DNA of 64,000 bases from JBCBWG01 sp038523925 (GTDB lineage: Bacteria > Pseudomonadota > Alphaproteobacteria > Rhizobiales > Hyphomicrobiaceae): positions 1 through 64,000 of the forward strand of contig JBCBIY010000010.1 of NCBI GenBank assembly GCA_038523925.1, given 5' to 3'. Shown in pieces: positions 63,446 to 64,000 of this stretch. The notes beneath the pieces are model-generated. The model had not been told where the DNA came from and did not search any database. It saw only the letters and a list, made by a program, of their open reading frames with translations. Position numbers and translations under genes: made by a program. How positions within the stretch are numbered: position 1 is the first letter of the stretch; every line of letters starts with the position of its first letter.

Positions 63446-63688
63446 TTGGCCGACTTTCTGAACATGTTTGATAAGCGCACCGGACGGCGGGTCGTCGGCG
63501 GGCTGGCGGTGGCGCTCTTTGTCGTCACGCTCAGCGTCGGCTTGATGTCGTCGAGCGGCCCCGTCGCGGCCAATGCGTGCAAGAGCGGCTGCCTAAGCGC
63601 CTACAACCAGTGCCGGATTGCAACCAACGGAAGCAGCTCCTGCGACCGCCGGTTCCAAGCCTGCGTGAGGCGTTGCCTGCGACGATAG
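63446..63688 (+). CDS. Small exported or membrane-anchored six-cysteine protein, unknown function
   Basis: An 80-residue protein. A basic N-terminus is followed by one hydrophobic segment (about residues 16-42, GGLAVALFVVTLSVGLMSSS), a signal or membrane anchor. The remainder holds six Cys spaced C-x3-C-x6-C-x9-C-x6-C-x3-C, a mirror-symmetric pattern that suggests a disulfide-linked helical hairpin. The tail is Arg-rich. The start is a TTG, chosen because AGGAG (63434-63438) is seven bases before it; an ATG at 63464 is the alternative. I recognise no named family. Confidence 0.7.
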   Translation: MADFLNMFDKRTGRRVVGGLAVALFVVTLSVGLMSSSGPVAANACKSGCLSAYNQCRIATNGSSSCDRRFQACVRRCLRR

Positions 63689-63717
63689 CCGCGCTGTTGC
63701 CTCCGGCTGGCTCGTCG

Positions 63718-64000
63718 CTAAGCCGGCAGCCTTTCCGCCGGCGCGGTATCGTTCACGATCACCACGCACATGCGACGCGGCCCGTGCGCGCCCATGACGA
63801 TGCGCCCGCCGATGTCGCCCGTCCGCGACGGCCCCGAAATCATGTTGACCGTGCGCGGCATCTGGCCCGCGCCGAAGGTGTCGCGGACCGCTGCAAACGC
63901 GTCCTCGTAGGGTCCGACCAGATCGCGCGCGGAGACGACGACGATATGCGTCTCGGGCACGAAATTGAGCGTTACAGGGTTGTCAGCTCCTGATGTCATG
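63718..64000 (-). CDS. LUD-domain protein (LutC/YkgG-like), 5' part outside the window
   Basis: The last 93 codons of a LUD-domain protein, cut by the window's right end. The visible part holds the C-terminal motifs of the family: NPVTLNFVPETHIVVVSARD, LPRTVNMI-like RTVNMISGPSRTGDIGG and MGAHGPRRMCVVIV. LutC-type proteins belong to lactate-utilisation iron-sulfur complexes, though solo members exist. An ATG at 63999 is present but, since the domain normally has another 100 or so residues before this point, it is probably internal. Confidence 0.85.
   Translation of the reverse strand, partial: MTSGADNPVTLNFVPETHIVVVSARDLVGPYEDAFAAVRDTFGAGQMPRTVNMISGPSRTGDIGGRIVMGAHGPRRMCVVIVNDTAPAERLPA

Overview
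This 64 kb window is ordinary-looking chromosome from a G+C-rich alphaproteobacterium, most likely of the order Hyphomicrobiales (Rhizobiales). The evidence is the combination of GapR (DUF2312), DUF1036, DUF1244, DUF2093, DUF4170 and DUF4112 proteins, a plant-type glutamate-cysteine ligase, an acyltransferase/KdtA/LpxK lipid A block, and an EcfG-type general-stress promoter. I see no phage, insertion sequence, CRISPR array, tRNA or rRNA. Genus cannot be fixed from the sequence alone.

Layout. 1-350: 105-bp tandem hairpin repeats, then a DCC-family thiol oxidoreductase and an L,D-transpeptidase. 1985-6494: both methylmalonyl-CoA mutase subunits, separated by a small coiled-coil gene with an SOS-box-like element. 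6637-8904: an exported Arg/Val repeat protein, folD and yggT. 9003-12408: a MarR-controlled HlyD/MFS efflux system. 12414-20296: a DMT exporter, an EcfG-promoter-driven PMP3-DUF4112 pair, a GMC oxidoreductase, a TonB-like protein, a nitroreductase, a 2-hydroxyacid dehydrogenase, a membrane zinc peptidase and an esterase. 20398-24205: DUF1036, DUF1244, gapR, a lysophospholipase-like hydrolase, an exported protein, and hsp20 with a ROSE-like leader and a good terminator. 24773-31131: gltB and gltD behind a long non-coding leader. 31159-34491: a CHASE2 adenylate cyclase divergent from a FecR-domain protein. 34509-38381: an alcohol dehydrogenase and modABC. 38463-43727: a one-direction block that looks like a sugar-acid catabolic operon (FAH family, PEP mutase/lyase family, SDR, GNAT, OtnI-like, DenD-like). 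44012-51785: ribA with a strong terminator, ruvA, a DMT exporter, rsmD, rluB, tadA, a patatin, a haloacetate dehalogenase-like hydrolase and purD. 51895-59873: xseA, DUF2093, lpxK, a single gene joining an acyltransferase to KdtA, a PTP-type phosphatase, an MsbA-like exporter and DUF4170. 59980-64000: ubiA, rsmE, gshA, a small six-cysteine protein, and a LUD-domain gene cut by the window end.

Functional themes are envelope building (lipid A/Kdo, L,D-transpeptidase, MsbA-like export), ammonia assimilation and glutathione supply, tRNA/rRNA modification, propionate/methylmalonyl metabolism and sugar-acid breakdown. The items most worth following up are the acyltransferase-KdtA fusion, the sugar-acid block with OtnI and DenD but no OtnK or OtnC, the EcfG-driven PMP3-DUF4112 pair, the Arg/Val repeat protein, and the covarying hairpin repeats at the left edge.
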